In this document: positions 20,602 to 33,308 of the stretch, one piece after another | Numbering within the stretch: position 1 is the first letter of the stretch | Layout of the letters: each line of letters opens with the position of its first letter | Assembly: GCF_030272615.1 (NCBI RefSeq) | Contig: NC_081411.1 | Span: 39,669,140-39,733,139, forward strand | Direction: 5' to 3' | Origin: Cryptomeria japonica | Lineage: Eukaryota > Streptophyta > Pinopsida > Cupressales > Cupressaceae | DNA: 64,000 nt | Position numbers and translations under genes: made by a program | Notes under the pieces: generated by a model | Seen by the model: only the letters and a program-made list of their open reading frames with translations | The model's database searches: none | Told to the model about the DNA's origin: nothing

Positions 20602-23600
20602 AGAATCTATGATATCGTAGTGTAGTGATCTCGAAAGGTACTAATATAATAAAATTATGAATTCTCTTTCATTGATTATGATTTATATTATTTTATTTGC
20701 AGTACAAATTTCAAAATCCGTGTTACTTAAAAAAAAAACCTCTTAGTTTAAGTTTTGATGATCAGGATAAAATTGCAAACAGACAGTTTTCAATGTATGG
20801 TAGCCGCTAGGAACCATGGTAGTAAGCTTTCTAAAGTTTAGAAGTTTTATGAATGGCCATGTTCTTTGACTATATAATATATCTAAGCTAATTTTAGATT
20901 TGAAAAACTAAAATTGTATGATTTAGTTTTCACCTAGTTGCTTTTAAACCTTTTAAAACTAAGATATGATTTGTTACAAAGAAAACATTCTTTTATAATT
21001 TTTCAAAATTGAAAAATGTATTTAGTTTTCTTTATATGGATCCATTTTTTTATTAAGATAACAAGCATCCTTTTATGGATGAGTGTTATAACACTAAGTA
21101 TACTTAAAAAAAATTGTTCATGATATTAGGAATTCATGACATTCTTTAAACATTGAGTATTTAAGCAAATAGAAAAAACAAAACACAAAAGTCTCACAAT
21201 AAGAGAGATGAAACTAAACATAAACATAAACTAATCATATCTTTTCACTTTTGCATGCTCTCTATTTTCATCCTAGTGATGGATCATGGACTATGATCCG
21301 AAATGTTGACGCAAAAAAAAAAAAAAATTCTCACACAATCTAATCCGGAAACAGTTTATTAATTTCTCATGGATTGTGTAAAATTGATGTCTGTTATAAA
21401 CATAAACATTTAGACAATGGTTTTGATTAGAGCATAGAGCCAAGAGAAGGCCTCAATTATGGATGGCGCAAAAGAGATCAACAAAAGACACTCAAGACAA
21501 TTTGAATCTATTATTTAAACAAGTCCTCAATAAAGGACGAAGGCTAGAAATAATTATTTTAAAAATTATTGAAGTAAATACAAATGAAGCATACAACTCT
21601 GCAAGCTTCCACTTACCTAACAAGGGGGATCTAAGAACACTTCTACCTTAGCATTTTTGCTAGAAGAAATTTGCATATTAGAATTATACTACGGAAGAAA
21701 TTCATCCTTAATGACGTCATTGAAGTTTACATAATCATTAATAGATAGACAAAAATACGAGGAAATCCTATCACTATGAAAGTGGAACTGACAAGGGATC
21801 TCAAATAAGATTTCATATTCCCAAACACTCAATCAGATTTAATATTCCCAAACACCCAATCAGATTTTATAGTCCCAAATACCTAATCTAGAGCTTGAAA
21901 GCTCAACTTCACTTTGTGGACAAACCTCAAATCAATATCAATACAAACACAAAAATCTAGCAAACTGAAACCTAGATCTAGATTTTACGATCTCATCAAT
22001 ATAAATAAACTAACCAACAATATCAATAATGACATGGATGATAAATTCTTAACAATAATCAAAGGGAAGCTATGGGAGCCAAATCCATATAGTAACACAA
22101 TTATGGAAACATCAAAACTACTTAACCATCTTTGAAGGTCAACACGGGTGTTGAAAAAAAATAGGCATCTCCCTCAAGAACACTAGAGTGGGATTCATGG
22201 GAATTAAAGGAGCATAATAAAAACCACTCTTCAAAGAATTCACACTTACGAAGTTGGAACCATTCTAGATATCAAATCCCAAGTTTCCAGATAAAAATAT
22301 TGTTTGGTATGTAACTATGAAATCTTCAAATTATTAAAGACTACAACCTAGAAAAAGTTTTGGTAAACCAAGAATTGAGAAGTGAAAAGGTAGGAAACAA
22401 TAGATCTTTATAACTACATATCCATAAAGAAATACCCTCAATGATATAGGGAGGACAATGAACTTCTTGAGCCAGAATTAAAAGTGAGTCATCCACTTTA
22501 GATTGAGACCCTAAGTTTTACTCAAAATTAGGACTAGGGAAGGCACATAGACTTCTTCACACTTTCCAACAATAAGGGAGGAAATAAACATAATAAAACA
22601 CAAATATCTCGAATTCACCTTTGAAAGAACCTTACTTAGGTCACTTGAAAACCCATCTTCTATTTTGCCACCTTGCTAGTCCCCAACAGTTGCATCCACA
22701 TCCTCGACTAAAGAAAACCCCTAAAATTGTAAAAGAAAAATCTACATCAAGGGAAAGACATACCTTATCTAGGCTAAAATGAGTTAAGTGGGAAAGAACG
22801 TCCAAAAAGGAAAGCTTATCGAATAAATATTTCTCAATATATCAAGGTATATTTAATGAATCTGTACAGGAAAAGTATTGTACAATCGATGAGAGTAAAT
22901 TTCAAAAAGTTATTGTAAATGAATAGTTCTAGTAAATATACAATTATAGATTTGAATTTAATGTAAATAAATTTTAAAGTTATTAAATATTAATTATTAT
23001 TAAAATAACTAAGGAATCATCTAGTAACCTTGTCATAATATTCATTCTAAAAAGCCTACAAATTCACTTCAGCATTAAATCCAAAATAGAAGTTCCTTCT
23101 CTTGAAGATGAAAAAATTCCTTCAACAATTTTTTGAGGCTCAAATGCAAGCCAATCCCCATCACCACTTAGAAAGACTCTAAAGCCAAAGCCTAAGCACA
23201 ACCAAAGTGTGTAGCACTCCACAACATTCCCAATAAGAGAAACTCTCAAGCCTATATAGGAGACAAAAGTTTAAAAGGTTATTTTTCATTCCCTCCACAA
23301 GAAATTTAGGAGAACTCATCCTTTTCCTCCTCATAACAATCATTATTTGCATCTCCCAAGCTTATGAAGCCACCATTGACTACCCTAGTATTAACCTTTG
23401 GGTTTCCCTTCATCATTTCTATCAACATTATCCATTAGGAGGTTAAATTTAAACCAATCAATTATTATTAAATCATTTCCTTATGAATTATAAGTATTCA
23501 TTAATTTAATTATAATTTCAAACTAGATTTTATAATTGGTCTCTAGAATTTGATCACCCTTTTTTAAGGTTTCATCCAAAACTACAAGGCAATGTAAAAA

Positions 23601-23999
23601 TCATGGTAAATTGGTCTTGACCTTATGACATCATAAAACGTGCAATTTAGTGGCTCCCAACACTGCCACATGTACTATCATTGATGACTATTAGCCTTTC
23701 ACAATTTGGACAGTCAATGTTGATGGCCAAAGGCCAAATCAACAAACCTATGAGTCGCAACTTTACAAACCTCGACATGAGGGACGTTACTTGAGGTTTA
23801 TGATCTATCCTTCACGCATCTACCATCCAAAATTTCCACCAAGAACTTATTTATGTGCATTAGCATTGGTTAAATAGGACTGTCCCAATCTATCCTTTTG
23901 GGATAGTTAACCATACACTTATTATTAATAAACAAAATGGCCTTCAATCAATTTTTTCTATTTCATAGGGTCCCGACACCTTGTATTTAAAGTGCTTCC
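20602..23999. other. AT-rich stretch without genes
   Basis: No supported coding region. 21283-21390 resembles the right arm and right flank of the foldback element at 30544-30719 (GATCCGAAATGTTGA, CACAATCTAATCC, CATGGATTGTGTAAA) with an A15 tract between; listed separately. Confidence 0.55.
21283..21390. repeat. Diverged half-copy of the foldback repeat family
   Basis: Aligns by eye with about 30640-30750: GATC(C/T)GAAATGTTGA(C/T)G, then CACAATCTAATCC.GAA, then (C/T)CATGGATTGTG.AAATTTGAT-like sequence. The left arm is missing and the centre holds a poly-A run. Confidence 0.55.
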
Positions 24000-25338
24000 T
24001 ATTACAAGTGCGGTTATCATTGTACCAAAAGATTGACTTGTTTATGCTCGATACAACGACTAGACTTATAGAATCCACTGGAGGTGGTTAAGCCATGTCA
24101 CAAACTTGAGCTCTGCATTGCACAACACAAGGAGACCAAGGGCGCATACCTTGAAATCCCCCCATCACAAGCAAGGCTTTTGAAACTATGACCAAGATCT
24201 GATACCACTTGTTACAAGTGTGATTGTCATTGCACCAAAATATTGACCTATTAATGCTCAATACAACCAATAGACTTATAGAATCGACAAGAGGTGGTTA
24301 TGCCACATCACAATAAGAACTACAATGCACAACACAAGGAGACCAAGGGTGCACACCTTGCAACACTTCTAAGGTGGTTACAAGGTTTACACAGAATAAA
24401 ACAATTCACTCTCAATAAGTCTTAACTTGAGGATTACAATGTCTTATACACCTTTAGGACAATCATACATATAGGTATCTTTTTTATCCCAAATATCACC
24501 AAATCAAGGGAAACAAGACTATGACACCATTAAAGATCATCCTCAATGGTTTTTCCATTATAAAAATGCCAAATCATCCTTCAATGCATTCAAATGCTCT
24601 CAAACACTTTTCAATTAGCTTAATACATCAATATATCAGACCTACTGTCATATGACATGTGCAAACTTCATCTTCAAGCTTTGGAAGTTGGAGATATTGT
24701 ACAACATATAAAAAAATTCCCCTCCACAATTTTTTGGCAATTTTCATCTGTGGAGGGATGAGAAATCCATTTTTGTTTGTCACTATTTACCGTAGGTAGG
24801 GTTTTAGGTAGTTTTTAGAAAAATTCCAATAAATTTCTTTCTACCTAATACAATTACACCAAACCAACTTAAAATGAAATATAATACATCCCTCTATCAA
24901 TTACAGTCAACCTCATGATTTTATCAGGCCATACAAATATGTGCAATGCAAGAGAGCAAGAAAAAATGAGGAAAAGTGTAGAAAAGGAGAAGTTTCATCC
25001 ACAAAATATCTTACACTATTCATTCAAACTTTTGGCTCATGTTTACAAGGTATATTTATGACATACAATTTAGTTTCTCACCCACAACTGACCTACAAAT
25101 TCCTTTTGACAACATATTAAAAATGTGTCATTATAAGTGAAAGTTGTCCTGACAACAATGACAAGAATAACAACTTTTTAGCAACTTTTACAACTTGCAC
25201 TCAAATTGCACCAAAACATCAACAATGGTCCTATATGACCTCCAAAGGTCTCTAATGACCTTATTTACATCAAATAAACTAAAACAAGACAAAAACTAAA
25301 AAATTGAAGATAAGGTGTATGAGAGGGTGCCCTGACAC
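24000..25338 (-). mobile_element. Probable deleted LTR retrotransposon remnant
   Basis: Direct repeats at 24000-24153 and 24210-24360 (offset 210) share ACAAGTG.G.TT.TCATTG.ACCAAAA, TTATAGAATC and ACAACACAAGGAGACCAAGGG. Just left of the second copy, 24196-24207 reads on the minus strand as TGGTATCAGATC, a near match to the initiator-Met primer-binding site, two bases from a segment ending CTTGTAACA. A minus-strand LTR running from about 25338 (TGTCAGGGC on minus) to 24210 would fit, followed by a 55-bp interior and part of the 3' LTR. The far boundary is a guess; no coding region survives. Confidence 0.4.
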
Positions 25339-27589
25339 CATATGATAAGAAGAATCATCTTGTAAAGAGAGACTAGAATATGAATATTACAAAAAATTGA
25401 GACATGGTGAGCAGTAGTATTATGAAAAATAGATTAATGAAGTGGAAAATTCCTTATAAGAGAATGATTTTGATTTGCCTTCATATATTTCATCTAGTTA
25501 CATCATCTTCTTCTATGTTATAACCTACACAATCATGGTTAATAAACATGACAAGTGGAGTAGACAAGATGAAAGAACATGCACTTTTGCATCCACTAAT
25601 CTTCAACCAAGAAACTTTTTATGTATTCATCTATGGTTACACTCTCTTCATATGAGGCTTGCATATTGCCACACAAATTGATGGGAAACAAAACTAATAT
25701 GAGTGCTAGTGCGAATACATAAATTAATATTTATTATGGAGCATTCCATAATGTACCTTTTATTAGGTACATTATGATCCAACCTCATTTCACTTTATTA
25801 GGTTAGACATAGTGGGGCAAGGAAGTCTATTGATCTAATGATTAATTTTAATGCTTTTTAAAGATTTGTAGAGTAGGGATGTCATTTTACTTGGGAGATT
25901 TGGTTATGCATCTTGATTTTATTTATAATAAAGTCTTTTCTTAATTGTAGGACAATGGAGTTGAATTTCTCTATTTGAGTATTGGTTTTAATATTTTATA
26001 TTTTCTTATTTTAGTTAGTTTTCCCATCAGTAGGTGTTGGCTATCATCTAGTAGCTCCCATTTTAAATATATAACTTGATAAATGTAATTCTCATGTTAA
26101 ATTCAAATTCTCTCATAACTTCTTGTTTTATTGTTCCTCTTAGGAACCTGTAATGATACACTATCAAGTGTGGGCACTGAAATTTTTACTCAAATCTAAA
26201 TTAACATAAAAATGACCTCTTCCTCACATGAGTGTTGAAATTCATTTTTGTAACATTTTACATGAATACATTAACAAAATATTTATTAAAATCAATAAGT
26301 TTGACTACTTTAGTTTTACAAAATTAACCAAAGTTATGTATTTATTTTTTGTTTCTCTAGGTACACTGAGCAAGTGCTAGGGATCGTACATAACAAAAAA
26401 AATAAAAAAATTTGCACAATGCGGAATCACCTATGGATCCAAATGCTCATATCATTATACCCATATTTTATGAAGAGTGATTTAGATAAACAAATCTCTC
26501 ATGATCATTTATCATCATCTTAGCATGCATGACATCTAGGTTATACTAAGATGGCTAACACATCCAAACTTTTTGAGAGGTCACTCATCCCAATACTTCT
26601 CTTACTAAGGCTCACTTAACCATAGAGTTTCCATATATTTCAACCCCACTTATCTTTCTATCACATTTATAAAACCTGAATAAATGTTTAGTCTTATAAG
26701 ATATTCATTAAAGTGAATCTTAACCCTTTAATCTACATCTAAAAAAAAAACAATAGTGTGTTGGAGCAAATGATGATTTACTAAGATCTAAATGCATAAC
26801 TTTAAGTCATCTTTATTAAACCATATTTCATGATTACTTGTTCATAGGAACACATGTCCCAAGAGTATGAATGATCCAATTAGCAGTCATTTCATCTTAG
26901 AGATGTTCACAAGGGTACAACACTATGCCTTTTCAAGAGGGTACTCATCCTAGTACTACTTCAACTCAATTGCAATTAGCAATGAAATTTTTTCCCGAGA
27001 TCAAGTCCACTTATTTTTCTACTCTAGTTGAAAATCCAAACCTATTGTGCCTTATCAATTATTTATTATAGAACTTCCAATAAAAATTATTAACTATTCA
27101 TTATGAATTGCTACACATGAAGTATGGATCAATAAATAACTCAAGACCATTCTATTGAATATAGAATAAATGTAATATAATTTGATACACAAGAAAAAAC
27201 TACCTAAATGGAAATGAATGAGGTAGGGAGCTCCATAATAAATGGTTCATGAGGAAAAGAACTTCTTGACGGTTTTTGAAATGGAATAGTAACATTAAAG
27301 ATAATGATTTTAGAGAAACTCCATAATTAAATATTCTTGTGTTCATGTAATAATGAAGATGGCTAACCTTCTAGACTATCTTGATATTTCACCCCAATTA
27401 ACATATGATAAATATAATGAATAATAAATAAACCTTTCAAATACATAAAAAATAATAGTTCTTCTAAATCACTAATTGTACGTTATAGATTAATAAAAAC
27501 TAACTCAAAATTGCATCAAGAATTTGAGATAGTATGAAAACGCAACATAAATGTAAGTATTACTATTTTTAATACGCTTCAATGTGATT
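25339..27589. other. AT-rich stretch without genes
   Basis: Nothing recognisable beyond short random frames. Confidence 0.55.
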
Positions 27590-28870
27590 AACAGTTGCAA
27601 CTATAATATCAACGATCTTATGAGTGGAATTATCTAGCTACGGCCAGGGAACTGATCCTTTTCAGACTAAAATTAAAAAGTAGACACTCTCAATATATCT
27701 CATCACGGCAATTACAACCAAATTGATTACGATTTTCTAATTGGTAGTATTCTATCACAACGACACTGGAACTGATGCTTTCCAAATAAACATTACACAC
27801 AGCATCTTTTCATGACTGTTTTCTAGCCCCCCAAAAAACTTTTCAACTGTAAAAGCCCAAGTCATTAACTTTCTCTACCCAAATCTTTATGAGTAGAGGA
27901 TGTGTTTCTTGAATTGTTCCATTAGGCTGAATGTGCCATGATGCAGTATCTGATTTTAGCGCTTTCACAGCCGAATTGGTGTCGCAACTTCCTGGATAAA
28001 CGTATTTAAGTCAATTCAGGAAAGACTTTGTAATAAGCTAGCTATCATAGGTCAGTGCTTCCGCTAGGTTTTTCACCTCAAAGTCGGCTGGAGATTTATT
28101 ACGATGATTGACGTTTGCCAATTGTTTTAGGTTTATATTGATATGACATTTCAAGAGCACTATATGATAAACACTTTACAAACTCTTCATGTTTAGAGGA
28201 GGATAGATTTGAAGCAAATTTGAAATATTGAAAAAAATATTTTTATATTTTTTTAGTTTTTTTATATGTTAGTAATTGGTGTTTTTGAAGGTCTTTAGGG
28301 CATTTTCATCCCTTGAAATTTTGGCTCCTCGTTAAAAATGTTGCCTTTAACTCTTGGAGATCTTTCCAACGAGTTAAATGGCTCACGATTTCGAGTCCTG
28401 AGTAGAAAGTTATGTCTAGTTAAAGTTAGGACAAAATTTCATATATTTTTTGAAATTTTCGTAGTTTTGGATTTTATTATGTAAATAAACAAATATGACT
28501 TATGGGTTTCGATTCTCAAGGGGTTTTGGTGACCCTTGTAATCTCATGAAATGATATATGTTGGATTTTTGAATTGAATAGATTACTTTTTGGCTTGCTT
28601 CAATTTTGTGTTTACCTTGTTCATGTAAACAAATCCACAATACCACAACTTCTCACTTAGGTGTTGTCCTCCGAATCCATAATTCGGATCAAGGATCAAA
28701 ACTCTACTTTGAAATAGGTGAAAAGATTTCAAGAGAGTAAATTCATGAAGAGAACTAAATTTTATCTCCTTAGTCAACTTTATATTTTTTAATTTTTATC
28801 TCACTAATTGTTTAAAACTATGATAGATTATTTGAAAAAAAAATGCAATATATGATATGTATTTATTCAT
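27590..28870. repeat. Dispersed repeat, copy 2
   Basis: Second copy of the repeat at 8390-9290, same orientation. Homology runs through about 28200, breaks for roughly 490 bp (28200-28690, no counterpart in copy 1), then resumes with GAAATAGGTGAAAAG (28708) to ATATGATATGTATTTATT (28850). The gap may be an insertion here or a deletion in copy 1. Non-coding. Confidence 0.7.
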
Positions 28871-28904
28871 TTGTTTGTATTTAAAAAATAGTTGTCTCCC
28901 AAGA

Positions 28905-30060
28905 TCAAGCTCTTAATGTTGTATTTTCAGGCCATTGATACTCTATAATCTTGTCAACATTTTCACTAAACTCTGAACATTTTGAATACAAAACTGCCCT
29001 TAAATCCTTTTGGTAACATTCACAAATTACTTCAAAAGTGTGTATCTCATCAAGAAAATGATTTAACAGTCTCATATTGAACTCACCATCTTGATACACC
29101 AGAAAAATGACCTTTGAAACTGTAGAACGAAATTCCAATTTCCATTGATCAATTATTTTGCCTTTACCTTGTTAATCGTTAATACTTGGTAGCACTTTGC
29201 ATTCCATTTGATCAATAATCTTCAATTTATGATGAATCTTCTTATCTAGTTTTATCATGTATGAAACCTTCTTTACAATAAACAAAACTTTTTAAAAAAC
29301 TATCTAAAGTTCAAGTGGCTTATCATCATCAAACTTAGCCTTTTTTTTCATGTCCCTCAAAGCTTGAGCATCGGCGAACCACCCTTGTCTTATTGCCTTC
29401 AAATTCTCTACATCATGTTCATATGTGATCCTTGCATTTACAAGATCACAATAACCTTTATATACTTCATCAATTCTGGAATTGATTTTGGTTAACCCAT
29501 GGTCAACTATACCAGTGATAATATTGGTTGTTGTCTCCATCTTGGATCCTTTCTCTCTTTAAAGTTCATCCTTCAAATCCTTTATTTCATTTGATTGTTC
29601 ATCTCTATTAGATGTGAACTATGGAGCTGTTGATAAAACAGGAACTAGAGCACTCTTCAAAATCTCAATTTGTGTCTCCAATTCCTTATTCTTCACCACT
29701 TGTCGCATGTACTTCTCCTTCAAGGCTTCATAATCTACTGTACAGTTTGTCAATAGTAGCCCTGCTAAACTTGGTAGTGTTAGCAATTAAATCTACAGCT
29801 TCTGGTGCAGGAGCATTTGATGCTCCTAGGAATAAGACACTTCGTTTCAAATCTTCGAGATTCTGTACCAAATCTAGTTTATCAGTAATTGTAGCTAAGG
29901 CTGACATTGAAAAAAAATCATATTCAAGGCTACAGACTGACCAAGATAAATCCTTTTCAACCTCCTCCTTTGATGCATACACTTACTTTTTATGCTTTCT
30001 AGTTGTGTTGAGAGCCACAACAATACAGATGTCTCAATGTGGCAGCAAGATAATTCCAAG
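28905..30060 (-). pseudogene. Decayed ORF of unknown coiled-coil-type protein
   Basis: The minus strand reads as one protein of roughly 360 residues in pieces: 30060-29728 (VYASKEEVEKDLSW, APAPEAVDLIANTTKF), then after a frameshift near 29745 a heptad-like stretch (ALKEKYMRQVVKNKELETQI) to 29541. After two stops comes 29540-29304 (METTTNIITGIVDHGLTKI, KAIRQGWFADAQALRDMKKK), then 29138-28905. Charged residues and Leu/Ile spacing suggest coiled coil. I recognise no family. The frame survives despite about four stops, so it was coding; proximity to retroelements and lack of introns suggest a transposon-derived extra ORF, but this is inference. Confidence 0.5.
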
Positions 30061-30543
30061 TTCTTTTACCATCTACCTACCCTCATCATGTGTATATTAT
30101 CAACTCTAAAATCAAATTCATTCAAGATATATTTTCAAATCTTTTCTAAACAAACAATGTAGTAAGATCTCAAATTTTCAATAATGTTAAATATAAAGGG
30201 TATTTTTATCATGAAATCATTTTTCAACAAATAGCATAGAAGTGTATAATATTTACACAATTTTTAAATAAAAGTAAAACAAAATAATTACAAAATAATG
30301 TTTTGTTTACAACTAATTGTTACATTTATCTAAAATAGATTGGAAATCATAAAATAAAATAAAGTATTTTTTTTGTAAAAATGAAAATTTATCTTATCTT
30401 TTTCTAAAAAGATGCATTTAAGATATCCACACAAATTATTTTCATTATTTTAAATACTATGTGAAAATAAGAACTAGCACCTAATATAGAGTGAAGTCTC
30501 CTCTAAATAACTTACACATTATTTATAACAATTGACTAGAATA

Positions 30544-30719
30544 ATAATTCTTTTGATGCTTCCAGATTAGATTGTGTACGAAATTATTAACATCAACATA
30601 TCGAATCACACTCTGTGATTAATCATCAAGATAAGAAAAGAGAATCATAGAGTGTGATTCGAAATGTTGATGTTAAAATTTTTGTACACAATCTAATTCA
30701 GAAGCATCAAGAGAATTAT
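30544..30719. repeat. Foldback (MITE-like) inverted repeat
   Basis: Two arms of about 75-80 bp, inverted relative to each other, separated by a loop of about 20 bp (ATCATCAAGATAAGAAAAG region). The left arm begins ATAATTCTTTTGATGCTTC; the right arm ends GAAGCATCAAGAGAATTAT. Both carry the GAATCACACTCT / AGAGTGTGATTC and AACATCAACAT / ATGTTGATGTT blocks. The RNA or single strand would form one long hairpin. No coding capacity. Confidence 0.88.
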
Positions 30720-32275
30720 AACCATGGATTGTGGAAATTTGATAGCATTAATAGAATAATAATTTTTCAAATTTTAATGGTTGTGAAGTAAACTATCACT
30801 TCCATATCAATTTTCTATAATAATGAATACTAAATTATTGTGATGTACATTGAGTATACACCTAAAATTGACTAGAGACAATTAAATAGATATTAATTAA
30901 TTATTTAATGGTTTTATTCCCCTATCAATAAATAAATTGAATAATTTATTTATATGTTGAATTATCTTATTCCTCTTTTACAAATTGCTAATTAAATAAT
31001 CTAAATCCATCATGATTATTCTAAAGTCTATCTGAACTAAATAATACTAGTTATTTAATTGTCCATCTAACCTAAGTCTTCAAATCCTAAAACCCATATC
31101 AACTTGACACCTCATCATAATTAAATATTATTCATATTTAATTTGCTCATTTATCTTCAACATACTCCCTAGTCAAAAGGAAGAGGAACCTTATGTGACA
31201 TCTCACATCCTATTCTTCCTCCACTCATGCTATTTCCTCTCCAATTTTCTTTCTACCTCACCTTGGTCAAAGATGACTCATGGGCCAAGTGTCATGAATT
31301 CCTAGTCTTTCTCTAATCTTCAACAAACTAGAGTCCTAATCCATCTTCTTCATTCCTTGGGCAAGGTAAGCATCATCACATGTGTCTCATTCTTCCACCT
31401 ATCCCTCCACTTTGCCAATGTAGGAGGAAAATTATCCTCTTTTCTCCCTCAACTCCTAACCAATTCAATCCTAACCATACACTTCACCAATGACTTCTTC
31501 TCCACCATTGATCTCATGACACCTAAGATTAAGCCCTCAAAATTCTATAAAAGAAAGCCTTCAGCTTGCATTTTAGGCTAGTTACTAGTTACAAGTTAGA
31601 GCATTCAAGCATTCTAGTTTTCAAAAAACAAAAGTAATTCAAAAAGTGTGCCTTTGTCTCCCCCTCATTTGCATCATAGCATAAGTATTAGAACATTAGC
31701 TTCATTACTAACATTTTTTGACTTTATTACATTATCTCTCACATCCATTATCATTGCATTCATAGGATTTAGAATCCATCTTGCATGACATACACCACAA
31801 AACTCCATCCTTGTGTTGTCTTCTTGAAACAATAAGTGTACTATTTTGAGAGAAATATTTATACAACAACGAGATCATAAAAGATAGAACATAATGGAAC
31901 TCATGGGAGCAACTGACAGCATGCAAGTATAAACTTTGTTGTTTATCATCATTTACAATCTCTCTCTATTGTTTTTTTTAATGTGTTTTAAATTAGATAG
32001 CATTCTAAAATAGATTTGTGACTATTTTATAATTTGTATCAAGTTACCCATTTAAAACATTACACATTCCATACCTACAAACAACCGAACTCTAATTTAA
32101 TTCTCTATGATTTTTTTCTAACTTGTCAAACCAAAATTTTTAACTTATTGTTATATAATTACACCAACACTCATTTTCTAAATTTATATTAATTAGCTAT
32201 AGTCTAACTTAATTTAATAATTATTAATACATTTTGATCAATAAAACTTAAAGCAAATGACTAAGATAGAGCACA
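30720..32275. other. AT-rich stretch without genes
   Basis: No supported gene. Only short random frames (for example 31357-31581) with no recognisable motif. Confidence 0.55.
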
Positions 32276-32280
32276 ACTAG

Positions 32281-33240
32281 TGTTGGCAATTGACACTCAT
32301 CTGGCAGATATCAATGCTTGATTAATGGTTTAGGGTTGTCATTGATGGTAACTCTTCATGAGAATCCTATCTTGTAATCACATATTTTGATATTCGGAAG
32401 TTATTGTGGTGCAGTAATTGGTAATCTGGCTCCGGTATTTTAGGTTGAGCAGAGCAATTTTGGTCTGGAAGCTTTCTAGTGATTGTGGTGTTATGAATTG
32501 TGCACGGGATGATAGGGCCGACATAGAGACATAATTTTATCATCTTTTTGGTGATCCACTTTCATTTTTGGTGATCCAGTCAAGCTGACTCAATTCTACA
32601 CAATATATTACATGCCGACTTGATAATTGTTTATTTTGTGATTGTGGTTATATAAGACCGATGGTGAATATCTTTTTGGTGTGTGATATGATAATGTGTG
32701 AGCGAGTAGTGATCAAGAATCTCTTTTGGCATAGTTTCATGTGCACATTCTTTATTTAGTAGTTGACTGACACAATAAATAGAGCAGAGTAGCAGAGGTG
32801 GTATAGTAAGATTTTTGCACTTAACCAAACTCATCTAGGCATTGTTAGATTCTATTTTGGATTTCTTTTATTATAATTCACCACTGTAATTGATTTGTAA
32901 GGCTGTGAGCCTTATGAGGTTGTATCCCTTATCATAATCGAGTAGTAAGCTCTAGGCAGTGTGCCTAAATGCTTGTGCATTCCCCTTCATGTATTATTGT
33001 TTTTTTACTGGCCATAGTAGAATAATATTATGGGTTCAAATCCCATCGTGGTTTTTCCCATTTGGGTTTCCACATAAAAATATTGGTGTTATGATTTTGT
33101 GGTTGATTGTTTTATGTTTTTGTATTTCAGTTTCATGCTTATGCTTCTGGTGGTTTAAGGTTAAGTAAGAAATTTTAATAACTAGTAGAACATTGATTCA
33201 GCCCCCACCCCCCCACTCTCAATGTTCCTTGATTCCAACA
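32281..33240 (+). repeat. Left LTR of the Sirevirus-like element
   Basis: 960 bp, TGTTGG...CCAACA. It ends after a CCCCCACCCCCCCAC tract shared with the other LTR. It is followed by ATTGGTATTAGATCC, a decayed initiator-Met-type primer-binding site (33241-33255). Confidence 0.9.
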
Positions 33241-33308
33241 ATTGGTATTAGATCCTAATTCCTCTAAGGAAGCCTAACCACTTGAGGAAGGCCCAAGAGA
33301 TTGAATCA

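Noticed and set aside
31357-31581. 74-codon ORF
   Set aside because: No motif, no neighbours, base composition like surrounding AT-rich DNA; likely chance. The same applies to 25475-25681 and 36855-37106.
33032-33044. tRNA B-box-like GGTTCAAATCCC in the Sirevirus-like LTR
   Set aside because: The other LTR lacks it in full, the upstream A-box-like text is a poor match, and no cloverleaf can be drawn; not a tRNA or SINE.
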